From: an uncultured Lachnospiraceae bacterium
GTDB lineage: Bacteria > Bacillota > Clostridia > Lachnospirales > Lachnospiraceae
Assembly (NCBI GenBank): GCA_947053345.1
Contig: CAMRSM010000007.1
Coordinates: forward strand, 1 to 64,000
DNA: 64,000 nucleotides
Direction: 5' to 3'
Each line of letters starts with the position of its first letter. The first letter of the stretch is position 1. The notes under the pieces are model-generated. The model worked only from the letters and a program-made list of their open reading frames with translations, ran no database searches and was not told the DNA's origin. Of this stretch, positions 25,112 to 33,913 are shown piece after piece. A program made the translations under genes and the position numbers.

Positions 25112-27604
25112 TTATTGTTTTAGGTATTTCCCGATCACAGATTGTTTATTTTTCCGCAATTCTTCCGGCGTTCCCTGTGCGATCACGCTGCCGCCGTCCG
25201 TCCCGCCGCCCGGTCCCAATTCAATGATATAGTCGCAGCCGGACAGCACATGGGGATCGTGCTCTGTGATAATGATGGATGCTCCCTGTTCTACCAGCTC
25301 GTTCAGTAACTGTATCAGGCGCTCACAGTCGGAAAAGGATAGTCCTGTGGTCGGCTCATCAAGGATATAGAGAACATTCTTTGTGTTTTTCCCCTTCGCC
25401 AGTTCTTTTGCCAGTTTGATGCGCTGGCTCTCCCCGCCGGAAATGGTGGGTGTTGCCTGACCGAGCCGTATGTAGCCCATGCCGACGCGTTTTAAGATAT
25501 CCAGAAGATGTGCAATGTTTTCGTCCTTGTCCGCAAAGAAATCGAAAGCTTCCTCCACACTCATCTCAAGTATATCGCGGATGTTTTTGTGATCGAGCAT
25601 TACTTCCATGGCTTCCGGCACGTATCCCGTCCCGCCGCAGGTGTCGCATGGGATATCAATAAAATTCCCAAAGCCGACATGATAGTGGATGACCCCGTCA
25701 CCTTTACAGCGCCGGCAGCCCCCCGTGCTGTTGACGGAAAACATTCCTGCCGTGTAGCCGCGCTCCTTAGCGGTTTTTGTTTCTGCGAACATCGCGCGGA
25801 TGCGGTCGAAAATGCCAGTGTAAGTTGCGGGGCAGGAGGTGCGGCTGCGCCCGATTGGCTGTTGGTCGATCACATAGCAGCGTTTTATGGTATCCTGGCC
25901 GGAAGGTGTAGGGGCAGTATGACCGGTAAGGGATGGGGTGGCAATATCGGCAAAGGTCTTATCGGTTATCCCCCGGGGATCTTCAAACTCAAATGGCGCA
26001 TCCGCCGGGTATTCCGGTGTCGCAGCGTTCGATTCATCTATGGTTCTGTGCTCCTTTTTGTCCTCACCCGTCACACATTTTCCCTTTAAAACTTCTTTTA
26101 ATGTTGGCACGAGTGTGTCTGAAATCAGGCTTGATTTGCCGCTGCCGGATACCCCTGCAATTCCAACCATAATACCAAGAGGAATCTTAACGGTTACATC
26201 TTTTAGGTTATGGATATTTGCGTGGGAGAGGGTGAGGCATTTTTTCGGGTCTGCCGGGCGGAATACAGTTTTTGCCGGAAATCCTTTTGCTGCGGATAAA
26301 TAGGGTGCGGTGCGGGAGTCTTTGCAGTGCAGGAATTCCGTAAAACCACCTTCATAAATTTTTATTCCGCCGCGAATCCCCGCACCCGGTCCGATATCAA
26401 TAATATAGTCCGCCTCGCGCATAAAATTTTCATCGTGCTCCACGGCGACCACAGTATTCCCATTGTCCACCAGACGGCGGATGATGCGGATCAGATTTTC
26501 CTTTTCGGTTTCATGCAGTCCGATTGTCGGTTCGTCAAATACAAAGATGATGGAGTCCATTTCCGTTATGATATAGGAGGCGAGGAAAAGGCGCTGTATC
26601 TCTCCGCCGGAGAGTGTCGGGATGGGGCGGGAGAGGGCGAGGTGGAACAGACCGACTTCAATCATACAGGAAAGCTTGGTACACAGTTCAGAAAGCAGAG
26701 GGTTCCTTCCGTCATTGTAAGCGGAAAGAAATTCATGCAGGTCACGGATATACATGTTTTCAAGTTCCGTGATTGTTTTCCCGTGGAAAGTCGTGTGTGC
26801 TGCCTGTTCACCAAGCCCCGTGCCAAGGCATTTCGGACAGACGCGCTGTGTCATTAACCCGTCCAGTGAAAGCAGGTGGGCAAGTCTGCCGGAGGTGGAG
26901 AGCGAGCCGTTTGTTAGCATTGTAATCCATGGAATCATACCCGGAAATCTTGATTTTCCGTGATCGCCGTATTTGAGCAGGGTAAGCTGTTCCCCCGACA
27001 GGTCGCCGATACAGTTGTTCCAAGGGTCAAAACCGTAGGTGGCAGCGAATTCGGACAGTATATTTTTTGTGGAGCTGCCCCTGCCGAGCCCGTGTGCGAT
27101 ATCGCAGATCAATAGGTTTTTATCTGAGAACATTGCCGCTTCATCAATAAGACCCGCACGACCTTTTCCAAGGCAGCGGACGCACATACCTTTTGCAGAA
27201 CCGCGCTGGAACATGGAAACGTCGAGTGGCATTCCGTCATCATAAGCGGGGTCGCGCTCGCCGTAATTGGTAAACAGGGCGGCGAGCAGATGGCTGATCT
27301 TGATTCTTGTGCCCACCGTGCTGCGGGGGTTGGACTGCCGGATAATACGCTGTTCGACGGCAACCGTGGGGGAAAGTCCCGTGATGGAATCAAAGGCGGG
27401 TTCTGTGTCGATCATAAATTGTGTGTCGGAAAACATTAAATAGCGCCGTTTGCCCTCCTCATAGAGGGTATCGAAAGCGAGGCTTGACTTGCCGCTGCCG
27501 GATACGCCGGTGATTACGGTGAGTTTATGCTTTGGGATGGTAACGTCAATGCCTTTTAAGTTGTGGATTCTTGCGTTTTGAATCCGGATGGAGTTATTTT
27601 TCAT
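25112..27604 (-). CDS. UvrA paralogue (class II, UvrA2-like) ABC ATPase
   Basis: An 830-residue UvrA-like protein with two ABC modules. Walker A motifs are GVSGSGKSS in each half, signatures LSGGEIQRL and ISGGESQRI, and zinc-type CxxC pairs CVRCLGKG, CPKCLGTG and CRRCKGDG...CDTCGGTG. It is shorter than canonical UvrA (about 940), mainly because the UvrB-binding part is missing, as in UvrA2/DrrC-like paralogues linked to drug tolerance. About 50 residues of polar, Pro/Thr-rich sequence interrupt the second half before IDQQPIGRS. It probably helps with DNA-bound drug damage rather than normal excision repair. Confidence 0.85.
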   Translation of the reverse strand: MKNNSIRIQNARIHNLKGIDVTIPKHKLTVITGVSGSGKSSLAFDTLYEEGKRRYLMFSDTQFMIDTEPAFDSITGLSPTVAVEQRIIRQSNPRSTVGTRIKISHLLAALFTNYGERDPAYDDGMPLDVSMFQRGSAKGMCVRCLGKGRAGLIDEAAMFSDKNLLICDIAHGLGRGSSTKNILSEFAATYGFDPWNNCIGDLSGEQLTLLKYGDHGKSRFPGMIPWITMLTNGSLSTSGRLAHLLSLDGLMTQRVCPKCLGTGLGEQAAHTTFHGKTITELENMYIRDLHEFLSAYNDGRNPLLSELCTKLSCMIEVGLFHLALSRPIPTLSGGEIQRLFLASYIITEMDSIIFVFDEPTIGLHETEKENLIRIIRRLVDNGNTVVAVEHDENFMREADYIIDIGPGAGIRGGIKIYEGGFTEFLHCKDSRTAPYLSAAKGFPAKTVFRPADPKKCLTLSHANIHNLKDVTVKIPLGIMVGIAGVSGSGKSSLISDTLVPTLKEVLKGKCVTGEDKKEHRTIDESNAATPEYPADAPFEFEDPRGITDKTFADIATPSLTGHTAPTPSGQDTIKRCYVIDQQPIGRSRTSCPATYTGIFDRIRAMFAETKTAKERGYTAGMFSVNSTGGCRRCKGDGVIHYHVGFGNFIDIPCDTCGGTGYVPEAMEVMLDHKNIRDILEMSVEEAFDFFADKDENIAHLLDILKRVGMGYIRLGQATPTISGGESQRIKLAKELAKGKNTKNVLYILDEPTTGLSFSDCERLIQLLNELVEQGASIIITEHDPHVLSGCDYIIELGPGGGTDGGSVIAQGTPEELRKNKQSVIGKYLKQ

Positions 27605-27718
27605 GGTTCACCTGTTTCTGTGCAGTTTTTGTGTGTGATATGTTTTGTTTTCTGTTTTTAATTTGGGAAGGATAATAAAAACGTCTATCCGGCTTTCCTG
27701 CCGGGTGTGTGCGTGATG

Positions 27719-28017
27719 CAACGATGAAATTTTCTCTTCATCGTTGGCGTGGTTTGTTTGGTCGGACGGCAAACTGGCGTTGGTATAATGCCTGTTGATA
27801 TTATATTATGTCGTTCCACAGGTTTCTTGTGGGCTCCGCGCAGGTTACGGCAAAGCTACTCGCGTTTCCTGATTCCTTGCTTTGCCTTCGCGGACATTAT
27901 ACCATGTCCTCTGGACATGCTTCCCTCCGGCGGATGCACACGGTTCGCCAAGGAAGATGTCCTCCTTCGTCGGACGGCGAACCGGCACTGGTATAATATC
28001 TGACGATATTATACCAT
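27719..28017 (+). repeat. Dispersed repeat family 1 cluster with hairpins
   Basis: Copies at about 27764-27810 and 27972-28017 plus a partial one at 27890-27906. The last has two stems: CGGTTCGCC (27941-27949) with GGCGAACCG (27976-27984), then GGTATAAT...ATTATACC. Just before the cluster is a separate 10-bp hairpin CAACGATGAA/TTCATCGTTG at 27719-27746. The interval on to 28280 contains no recognisable gene. Confidence 0.7.
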
Positions 28018-28280
28018 GTTGTTGCGGGCATGCGCCGAACTTTTTTTATCATTGTTCTTTTTCATGTTATCCTTGGGCTTTATAGGGGGGATGGCGTAAA
28101 AACGAGGGTTTAATATCAAGTTAAAATAAAATTCAAGAAGTATGTATAATATTTTATTGCGCAACGTCGAAGGGTGGCTGACAGATACCAGAAGCATTAG
28201 TGCAAGAACGGTTATTTCTACATTTTATGTGGTATGTTATGCGAAAGGCAAGATAAAAGTTTGGTTTTTGAACTGTAACA

Positions 28281-29084
28281 TTAGATTTTCTTTACAAATT
28301 CATAAACCTTTTCGGACCAATCCCATATATTCTTGCAGTCATTTTCGATAAAATGCACCCTTTTCTTTAAATTTGCGGGAATGTATTGGGCAATAGTATT
28401 TCTATAAATGGCAGGAATAATAATTGTATAAACCCAATCTTTTAATATGACCTCATTTTTTATTTTAAGTGGTAAAACTCCGTCAAAAGTAGCGTTCGGA
28501 TGACGAACGATATCGTTATACCGGAAGAAAAATCGTACTCCGGGGGTAAAGCCCTGGCTTAAATCTTTTTCATCTGGAAATCTTCCTAATTTGCGTTCCA
28601 TAACCAAACGGTCTCCTGCCTGACAGTTTCCCCAGGCAAACATAACATAGTCAAAATAATCTTCCGGGTCGTTCGCCGCATTTCTTTTTTCCGATTGAAG
28701 TTCTTTTGCAGATTTTCCCCTTGCCAAAACAGCCGAAAGCAGACTGCCGCAATTCAATATTTTAATTGTGTTTTCTAACGGGGAAGTATGGCATACAAAA
28801 TCTGTCATGCAGCCTTTATACTTTGGACAGGCAATACATTCCGATATTTTTGCAGGTACGGATATGCGTTTTTTGCTGTTGGTGGCTTTATAATTATTGA
28901 TTTGCTTTAAAATATTATTTTCCGCTTCTATTTCACAGGTTCTTCCATATTTGGCTTCATAGTCAATAAAATCCAGAATCGTCTGGATTTCCCATATGGT
29001 AATGTTTGGGTAGTCGGATAATTTTTTATAAAACACACCATCCCAGCATTCTGTACAATCGAAATTACCAATTTTTATAAGCAT
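28281..29084 (-). CDS. Conserved Cys-rich protein of unknown function, possibly ART-like
   Basis: A 267-residue protein. The chosen start (29084) has GGAGG nine bases upstream; a longer frame to 29162 has none. It opens MLIKIGNFDCTECWDGVFY (C10-x2-C13), has a second cluster ECIACPKYKGC, then CHTSPLENTIKILNCGSLLS. The H-T...LE..(I)L..G.LLS pattern resembles the NAD-binding start of DarT-type ADP-ribosyltransferases, and DYVMFAWGNC follows where those have an aromatic-rich strand. I recall similar unnamed proteins in gut Firmicutes. A metal or Fe-S site and an ART fold are both inference. Confidence 0.7.
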   Translation of the reverse strand: MLIKIGNFDCTECWDGVFYKKLSDYPNITIWEIQTILDFIDYEAKYGRTCEIEAENNILKQINNYKATNSKKRISVPAKISECIACPKYKGCMTDFVCHTSPLENTIKILNCGSLLSAVLARGKSAKELQSEKRNAANDPEDYFDYVMFAWGNCQAGDRLVMERKLGRFPDEKDLSQGFTPGVRFFFRYNDIVRHPNATFDGVLPLKIKNEVILKDWVYTIIIPAIYRNTIAQYIPANLKKRVHFIENDCKNIWDWSEKVYEFVKKI

Positions 29085-29466
29085 TTTATCATTCCTCCAG
29101 CAAGTCAAACAGGTATCTGACAAAAACATACAAACATTTACATTTTTTATATTATCTGCCATTTGTCAGGGTACGCCGTCCTATTTTTTCGCAGCAAAAA
29201 CAGTATACCATACCACCGAATAAAATTCCATGTTCTTTTCCTCAGAATATGGAATGTTTCGTCGCCCTGAGTTTTATTGTCTGTACCCATGCCGTTATCT
29301 TTTTCTCTGCTTATATTTGATGCATCATATTTGATTAATTGTGTAAAAGGGTATTTGAGTAAGATGTTAGTTTAATATAAATTTTATGGAAATTTACTAG
29401 AGGAAATGTTATAATATTATTAAATCATAATACTACTAAATTTTATATATGGAGGAGATTTTTAGT

Positions 29467-30054
29467 ATGAGAGAGAAATGGAAGCAATTGCGCAAAGGTG
29501 CCGGTGCTACCGGCATCTGTATGTTTGTTCTTGGAATCGTGATGGTCATATGGCCGGGGATATCGGTGCTTACAGCGTGTATGCTGTTGGGGATATTCTG
29601 CATTTTGGGCGGAATTTATGAGCTGGTGCGCTATTTTAAGCTGGGAAGTGCCGGTGTATTTTTCCGCTATGATTTTTCGTCCGGTATTTTCAGTATTTTG
29701 GCTGGTATTTTTTTGTTGCTGCACCCGCACGGGATTGCGATGCTCCTGCCGATTGCGGCGGGGCTTTATATCCTGACCCGAAGTATACAGGACTTGCAGA
29801 CAGCTTTTGAGATGCGGAGGTCACATATTGGAAACTGGATTATTGTGTTTCTGCTCGGTGCGGCGGATCTGATATTTGCGCTTCTGCTTTTGTTCAACCC
29901 GTTTAGCGGAGCGAAAGCTCTTACACTTTTCCTTGGTATTGCATTGATTGTAAACAGCCTGCGCAGCCTTTACTTAATCTATGGCATTTCGAAGGTTGTG
30001 AAGGATAGTAGAAATGATGATGTTATAGATGTGGAGTGGAAATCTCTTGACTGA
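29467..30054 (+). CDS. HdeD/DUF308 family membrane protein
   Basis: A 195-residue protein with six membrane segments arranged as three hairpins, the HdeD/DUF308 pattern (GIVMVIWPGISVLTACMLLG; FSILAGIFLLLHP; LIFALLLLFNPFSGAKAL). The start has GGAGGAG nine bases upstream. In enterobacteria HdeD contributes to acid resistance; in clostridia its role is unknown. A LytTR regulator gene follows after 68 bases and may be co-transcribed. The 300 bases upstream are A+T-rich with a possible TATAAT near 29409 but no clear -35. Confidence 0.85.
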   Translation: MREKWKQLRKGAGATGICMFVLGIVMVIWPGISVLTACMLLGIFCILGGIYELVRYFKLGSAGVFFRYDFSSGIFSILAGIFLLLHPHGIAMLLPIAAGLYILTRSIQDLQTAFEMRRSHIGNWIIVFLLGAADLIFALLLLFNPFSGAKALTLFLGIALIVNSLRSLYLIYGISKVVKDSRNDDVIDVEWKSLD

Positions 30055-30122
30055 AAAAAGGACAAATGTAAAAATCCGGCGGGCAGGAAACTTTAAATAC
30101 TGTAAAATGCAGGAGGATACGG

Positions 30123-30833
30123 ATGGAATACCGGATCGCGATATGCGATGACAGTCGGGTGGATGCCGATTATGTTGCCGCATTTGTAAAGGAATGGGCA
30201 TCAGCGGACGGGGTGGGGGTTACTTTGGAAAAATTTACTTCCGCGGAGAGTTTTCTTTTTTGTTATGAGGATGACAAAAGTTTTGATATACTGTTGCTTG
30301 ATATTGAAATGGGCAAGATGAACGGGGTAGAACTTGCGAGAAAAATCCGCGCGGTTAACCGTGATATACAGATTATTTTTATTACAGGTTACAATGATTA
30401 TATTGTGGACGGATATGATGTGGAGGCGCTCCATTATATTTTGAAGCCCGTCCGCAAGGAAAAACTTGTGGATGTCCTCCGCCGGGCGGGGGAAAAGTTA
30501 AGGAAAAATAAGGTGGCACTTCTGTTTCAGCTTCCGGACGGGGCGGTGAGGATTCCGCTTTATGAAATCCGTTTTATCGAGGTGCGCTCTAATTATGTTA
30601 TGATCCATGCAAAGCAGGAGGTCACGGTTAAGATGACGCTCTCCGCGCTGGAAAAAAGACTGGATGATAGTTTTTTCCGGGTGGGGCGCTCGTACATTGT
30701 AAATATGCAATATATCCTCAAGATCAATAAAACGGAAGTGCTGTTGGAGGATGGCGTGTCCGTGCCCCTTTCTAGGGGGTATTATGAGGCGCTTAACCAG
30801 GCATTTATCCAAGCATTTTTCCGCAATTATTAA
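30123..30833 (+). CDS. LytTR-type response regulator
   Basis: A 236-residue regulator. Residues 1-125 form the receiver domain with acceptor D60 (ILLLDIEM) and the conserved lysine in ILKPVRK. Residues about 138-236 are a LytTR DNA-binding domain (RFIEVRSNYVMIHA, FFRVGRSYIVNMQYI). Such regulators work with GHKL histidine kinases; the only candidate here is the broken kinase at 32669, beyond an inverted two-gene block, so the regulator may be orphaned. It begins after an AGGAGG site, and its stop overlaps a family 2 repeat. Confidence 0.9.
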   Translation: MEYRIAICDDSRVDADYVAAFVKEWASADGVGVTLEKFTSAESFLFCYEDDKSFDILLLDIEMGKMNGVELARKIRAVNRDIQIIFITGYNDYIVDGYDVEALHYILKPVRKEKLVDVLRRAGEKLRKNKVALLFQLPDGAVRIPLYEIRFIEVRSNYVMIHAKQEVTVKMTLSALEKRLDDSFFRVGRSYIVNMQYILKINKTEVLLEDGVSVPLSRGYYEALNQAFIQAFFRNY

Positions 30834-30960
30834 CCTATTAAAGAAGTCACCCTTCCCACTGCTTTCGTCTTTACGACCTAGAAGCGGGGGGAGGGTGATT
30901 TCTTTGTGTCAAGCCTCATCCGACAAGCGAAGACAGCATAGGGAGATGAATTTTCTCTGA
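30832..30960 (+). repeat. Dispersed repeat family 2, copy c
   Basis: It begins AACCTATTAAAGAAG at the stop codon of the LytTR gene. It contains a hairpin ACCCTTCCCACTGCTTTCG...TAGAAGCGGGGGGAGGGT, then GATTTCTTTGTGT, CCGACAAGC and GACAGCATAGGGAGAT. The loop GTCTTTACGACC is the reverse complement of the loop in the copy at 15516. Confidence 0.65.
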
Positions 30961-31009
30961 CAAATCCACCGTATTTTTGCGAAGCGGGAGGGAAATTCTT
31001 TCTGCTTTT

Positions 31010-31882
31010 TTATGCCTTGCGGTCGGTTGACACAAAATATGTTCCAAGCGCCATCACAAAAAGCGCTGTAAGGAAGGAAATGGAAGGTATCTGCCGGAAA
31101 ATAGCGAGGGAAAGTACTGCCCCCATAAACGGCGATACCGCGTAATAGGCGCTCGTTTTTGCCGCACCGAGGTAGCGCTGCGCATAGATGTAAAAAAGAA
31201 TGCTCAGACCATAAGTGAAAAAGCCAAGCAGCAAGGCGAGGAGCATGTATGGCAGGTTGGTACAAAATTCCCCGAGCGCTGCCGCGATCATGAGCGATCC
31301 GGTTCCGGAACCAAAACCTTTGATAACCACGATTTCCAGCGGATTTTTGGAGGAGAGTTTTCTGGTACAGTTATTTTCGAATCCCCAAAACACACATGCC
31401 AGCAATACAAAGAATGATCCGGCGGAGAAAGAAAAGCTGCTGTCATCTTCCACGGAAAGAAGGATACTGGCCACGGTCACAAATGCGATGCCAAGCCATA
31501 GCCGTTTTGATATTTTTTCCCTGAAAAGAAACAGTGCAATTAAACTGGTCGCGACAATTTCAAAATTGTTCAGAAGAGAAGCGTTTGCGGCGGTGGTCAT
31601 CATCAGACCGGACATCAGGGAGATAGGAGCCATGATATCGAGAACCACCATACCGACCGTGTAGGGCAGTTCCTTTTTGGTCAGTGGTTTTTCCTTTCCT
31701 GCCGTGCCTGACCTTTTTTGGAGGAATCCGACGGCAAGCATTCCCAAACCCGCACCGAGGTAGAGCAGCGCGGCGAGCATTGTGGGGGAAAGTCCTGAAA
31801 GAAGAACCTTGGAAAATGGTGAGTTCAGGGCATAGAGGGCGGCGGCGAGGACTGCAAAAAGAATTGGTTTTTTCTGTTTCAT
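31010..31882 (-). CDS. DMT superfamily (EamA) transporter
   Basis: A 290-residue protein with ten membrane segments in two EamA halves (LFAVLAAALYALNSPFSKVL opens the first). The start follows AGGAGAAGTAAG. Its ATG is 15 bases after the stop of the CsoR-type gene, so the two form an operon behind the CsoR-like operator. DMT exporters usually move metabolites or drugs; control by a copper-sensor-type repressor is unusual. Confidence 0.85.
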   Translation of the reverse strand: MKQKKPILFAVLAAALYALNSPFSKVLLSGLSPTMLAALLYLGAGLGMLAVGFLQKRSGTAGKEKPLTKKELPYTVGMVVLDIMAPISLMSGLMMTTAANASLLNNFEIVATSLIALFLFREKISKRLWLGIAFVTVASILLSVEDDSSFSFSAGSFFVLLACVFWGFENNCTRKLSSKNPLEIVVIKGFGSGTGSLMIAAALGEFCTNLPYMLLALLLGFFTYGLSILFYIYAQRYLGAAKTSAYYAVSPFMGAVLSLAIFRQIPSISFLTALFVMALGTYFVSTDRKA

Positions 31883-31897
31883 CTTACTTCTCCTGGG

Positions 31898-32167
31898 TTA
31901 TTTTAAAAATTTGTCGATTGCGCTGTTGAATTCTGCGAGCATCTGCTCATCTTTTTCTTCTATGGCATGGATTAGGCAGTGGTTTATGTGATCTTTCAGG
32001 ATGATCTTCCCGGTATTGTTGATGGCGGATTTTACCGCCGCAAGCTGTACCAGTACATCCGCGCAGTCCCTTCCGTCCTCCACCATCTGCCGGACTGCTT
32101 CAAGGTGGCCGATCGCCCGGGAAAGGCGGTTGAGCACGGCTTTGGTGTTTTCATGTTTGTGTTCCAT
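31898..32167 (-). CDS. csoR: CsoR-family transcriptional repressor
   Basis: An 89-residue all-helical repressor of the DUF156/CsoR family. The ligand set C35, H60, C64 (GRDC, KDHINHC) has the spacing of Cu(I)-sensing CsoR, not the formaldehyde-sensing FrmR or persulfide-sensing CstR patterns. A palindromic C/G-tract operator of CsoR type lies upstream at 32317-32337. The downstream partner is a DMT exporter; no copper ATPase or chaperone is in the window. Confidence 0.85.
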   Translation of the reverse strand: MEHKHENTKAVLNRLSRAIGHLEAVRQMVEDGRDCADVLVQLAAVKSAINNTGKIILKDHINHCLIHAIEEKDEQMLAEFNSAIDKFLK

Positions 32168-32316
32168 TGTGAACCTCCATATGTCTGTGATATGGCTGCC
32201 GCCAGAAAGGTTGTCAGGGTTGAATTTAGCCGGGGACAGTAAGAATCATCCCTGGGTGGCTAATTCTGTCCCCGAGTGGCAAAAAATGCCTTAAGCCAGA
32301 AAAATTTAAATTGGGA

Positions 32317-32370
32317 ATATCCCCCCTAGGGGGATATGGGGATTATAATATATATTACTATGGTTGTCAA
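32317..32370 (-). promoter_or_regulatory. CsoR-like operator overlapping the csoR promoter start
   Basis: On the minus strand, TTGACA (32365-32370), a 17-base spacer and TATAAT (32342-32347) make a near-perfect promoter. Just downstream is the palindrome ATATCCCCC-CTA-GGGGGATAT at 32317-32337, matching the ATACCCC..GGGGTAT style of CsoR operators. A bound repressor would block the start site. The leader then runs about 150 bases to csoR and contains GGGGACAG/CTGTCCCC arms. Confidence 0.8.
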
Positions 32371-32668
32371 GTATTCAGATGTTTTCGTCAAGACAAACAC
32401 ACAAATCCCTGCGTTTTTCATGATGTTTTGGTATCCAAATTGAGAGCACCTGCTTTTGCCGGCATTGCCATTTGCCCGTTGACAGGTGGATTGAAAATTG
32501 CCATTCTGTTTGCAGCAGTCGCCTTCTTTCAGAAAAACGACGGATTGTATGGTTAGCGGAGAGCGGAAACAAAGGATATACCGCAGGGCGGGACTGAACT
32601 GCACTTAGAGAAGAGAAGGGGAAAAACATAAGGGTAAAACAGATAAAAAAGGATATGATTACATAATT

Positions 32669-33190
32669 ATGAGGAGAAGAAATTATGTCGTTTTTTCAAA
32701 ACAGGTTGATAAGCGAATATCTGCATACCAACAGGAACTGATTGCGACGCACTGTGCAGAAGTGGAGAACATGTATCAGAAGATGCGCGGCTGGCGGCAC
32801 GATTACCGCAATCATATCCAGGCGATGAAAGCATTTGCGGCAGTGGGGGACTTGGCTGCCATCTGTGAGTATCTGGAAAAGCCCGATTGTGACCTGTCCG
32901 CGGTGGACACTGTAATCAAGACGGGGAACAAAATGATGGATGCCATTATAGGCAGCAGGATTTCCCTTGCGCACGCGCATAATATCCCGGTCAGGTCGGA
33001 TGCTGACATCCCGGTGACATTAACGACTTCCGAGATTGATCTGTGCGTGATTATCGGGAATCTATTTGAAAATGCGATTGAGGCAATTCATCCCCTAAAA
33101 GAAGCAATTCGTCCCCCGGGGGGGAAATCAGAAAAATATATGTTAAGATATCTCAGGAAGAAAACGCTGTATTGCCCGGGATACTTTTAA
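32669..33190 (+). pseudogene. GHKL histidine kinase (LytTR-regulator partner type), truncated
   Basis: A 173-codon frame preserving the dimerisation and phospho-acceptor region (MRGWRHDYRNHIQAMK) and the N box (VIIGNLFENAIEA). Sequence after the N box degenerates into PPGGKSEKYML and stops, so the ATP-binding G boxes are lost. The membrane sensor is also missing at the N-terminus; the frame closes upstream at 32606. It is probably the former partner of the LytTR regulator at 30123. Confidence 0.8.
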
Positions 33191-33213
33191 GGTGTACAGG
33201 GAAGGGGAATTAT

Positions 33214-33660
33214 ATGAGTGTGGAAAAGAAAAAAGGGAAGGTACCGAAGAAAAAAACAAAAGAAGAGTTATGCTTGGAAACAGAGGATGAATATGGAAGT
33301 GTATCTGAAAAAGAGTCCGAGAGTAGATTGAAAAAGGATACGGAAAAACATTATGAGAAAAATTGTAAAAACAATCCAAAAAAGAGCGAGAAACTCGAAT
33401 ATAGTATGTGGCAAAATAAACTGAACCAGAAATATAACGAAATGACACAGGAGGAACTGCTTGCTAAAAACGGGTGTTATGCCGAGTTGTATACCGTGCA
33501 GGCAAAGTACTATCAGAAGGATGGCACGGAGGAATCTTCCGCAAAGAACCCAGAAAACATGGAAGAGGAAGGCGGGATATCAGACGGGATTGTCCGGCTG
33601 GACGAAAAGACGGAGCAAATTATCTCGTTATATTTCATGCATGAAAGGAGCGGCGAATGA
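33214..33660 (+). pseudogene. ABC exporter 1, C-terminal tail behind a Lys/Glu-rich leader
   Basis: A 148-codon frame. Residues about 77-101 (MTQEELLAKNGCYAELYTVQ, then AKYYQ) are the characteristic end of an MsbA/LmrA-type ABC exporter, where the ...EELL..G.YAELY..Q pattern follows the lost ATPase. The first 70 residues are Lys/Glu-rich and unlike any transporter. Its stop overlaps the start of the next frame as ATGA. Membrane and ATPase domains are gone, so it cannot transport. Confidence 0.7.
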
Positions 33661-33913
33661 AAGAGAAAGATGAAAAGAACTTTCATGGAAAGAGGTTTGC
33701 CGGTTAAATGGCAGGGGAGTTCGGATGATCTACAAAAGGTATCCTAAGCTTGTTCTTTCCCGCTTTGTATCCATGGTGTGGGATGTGCTCACCCCATATA
33801 TCAGCATCTGCCTTTCGGCAAGGATCATTAGGAACTTGCCGGAACAAGGGATGTAGGACGGGGGCGGGAAATATTATGAGTTGTGGAATGCGCAGGCGCA
33901 GTATTATACGTAG
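33657..33913 (+). pseudogene. ABC exporter 2, frameshifted and internally deleted
   Basis: The start codon at 33657 overlaps the previous stop. After MKEKDE a frameshift near 33672-33678 moves into KELSWKEVCRLNGRGVRMIY and YPKLVLSRFVSMVWDVLTPY, a typical exporter N-terminus. It then breaks off after SARII near 33830, and after a stop the same frame gives GGKYYELWNAQAQYYT and the end codon, the normal exporter C-terminus. About 500 residues between the two ends have been deleted. Confidence 0.75.

Noticed and set aside
22640..28017. CRISPR-like array
   Set aside because: The repeats are few, irregularly spaced, diverged and palindromic with no regular spacers, and no cas genes are present.
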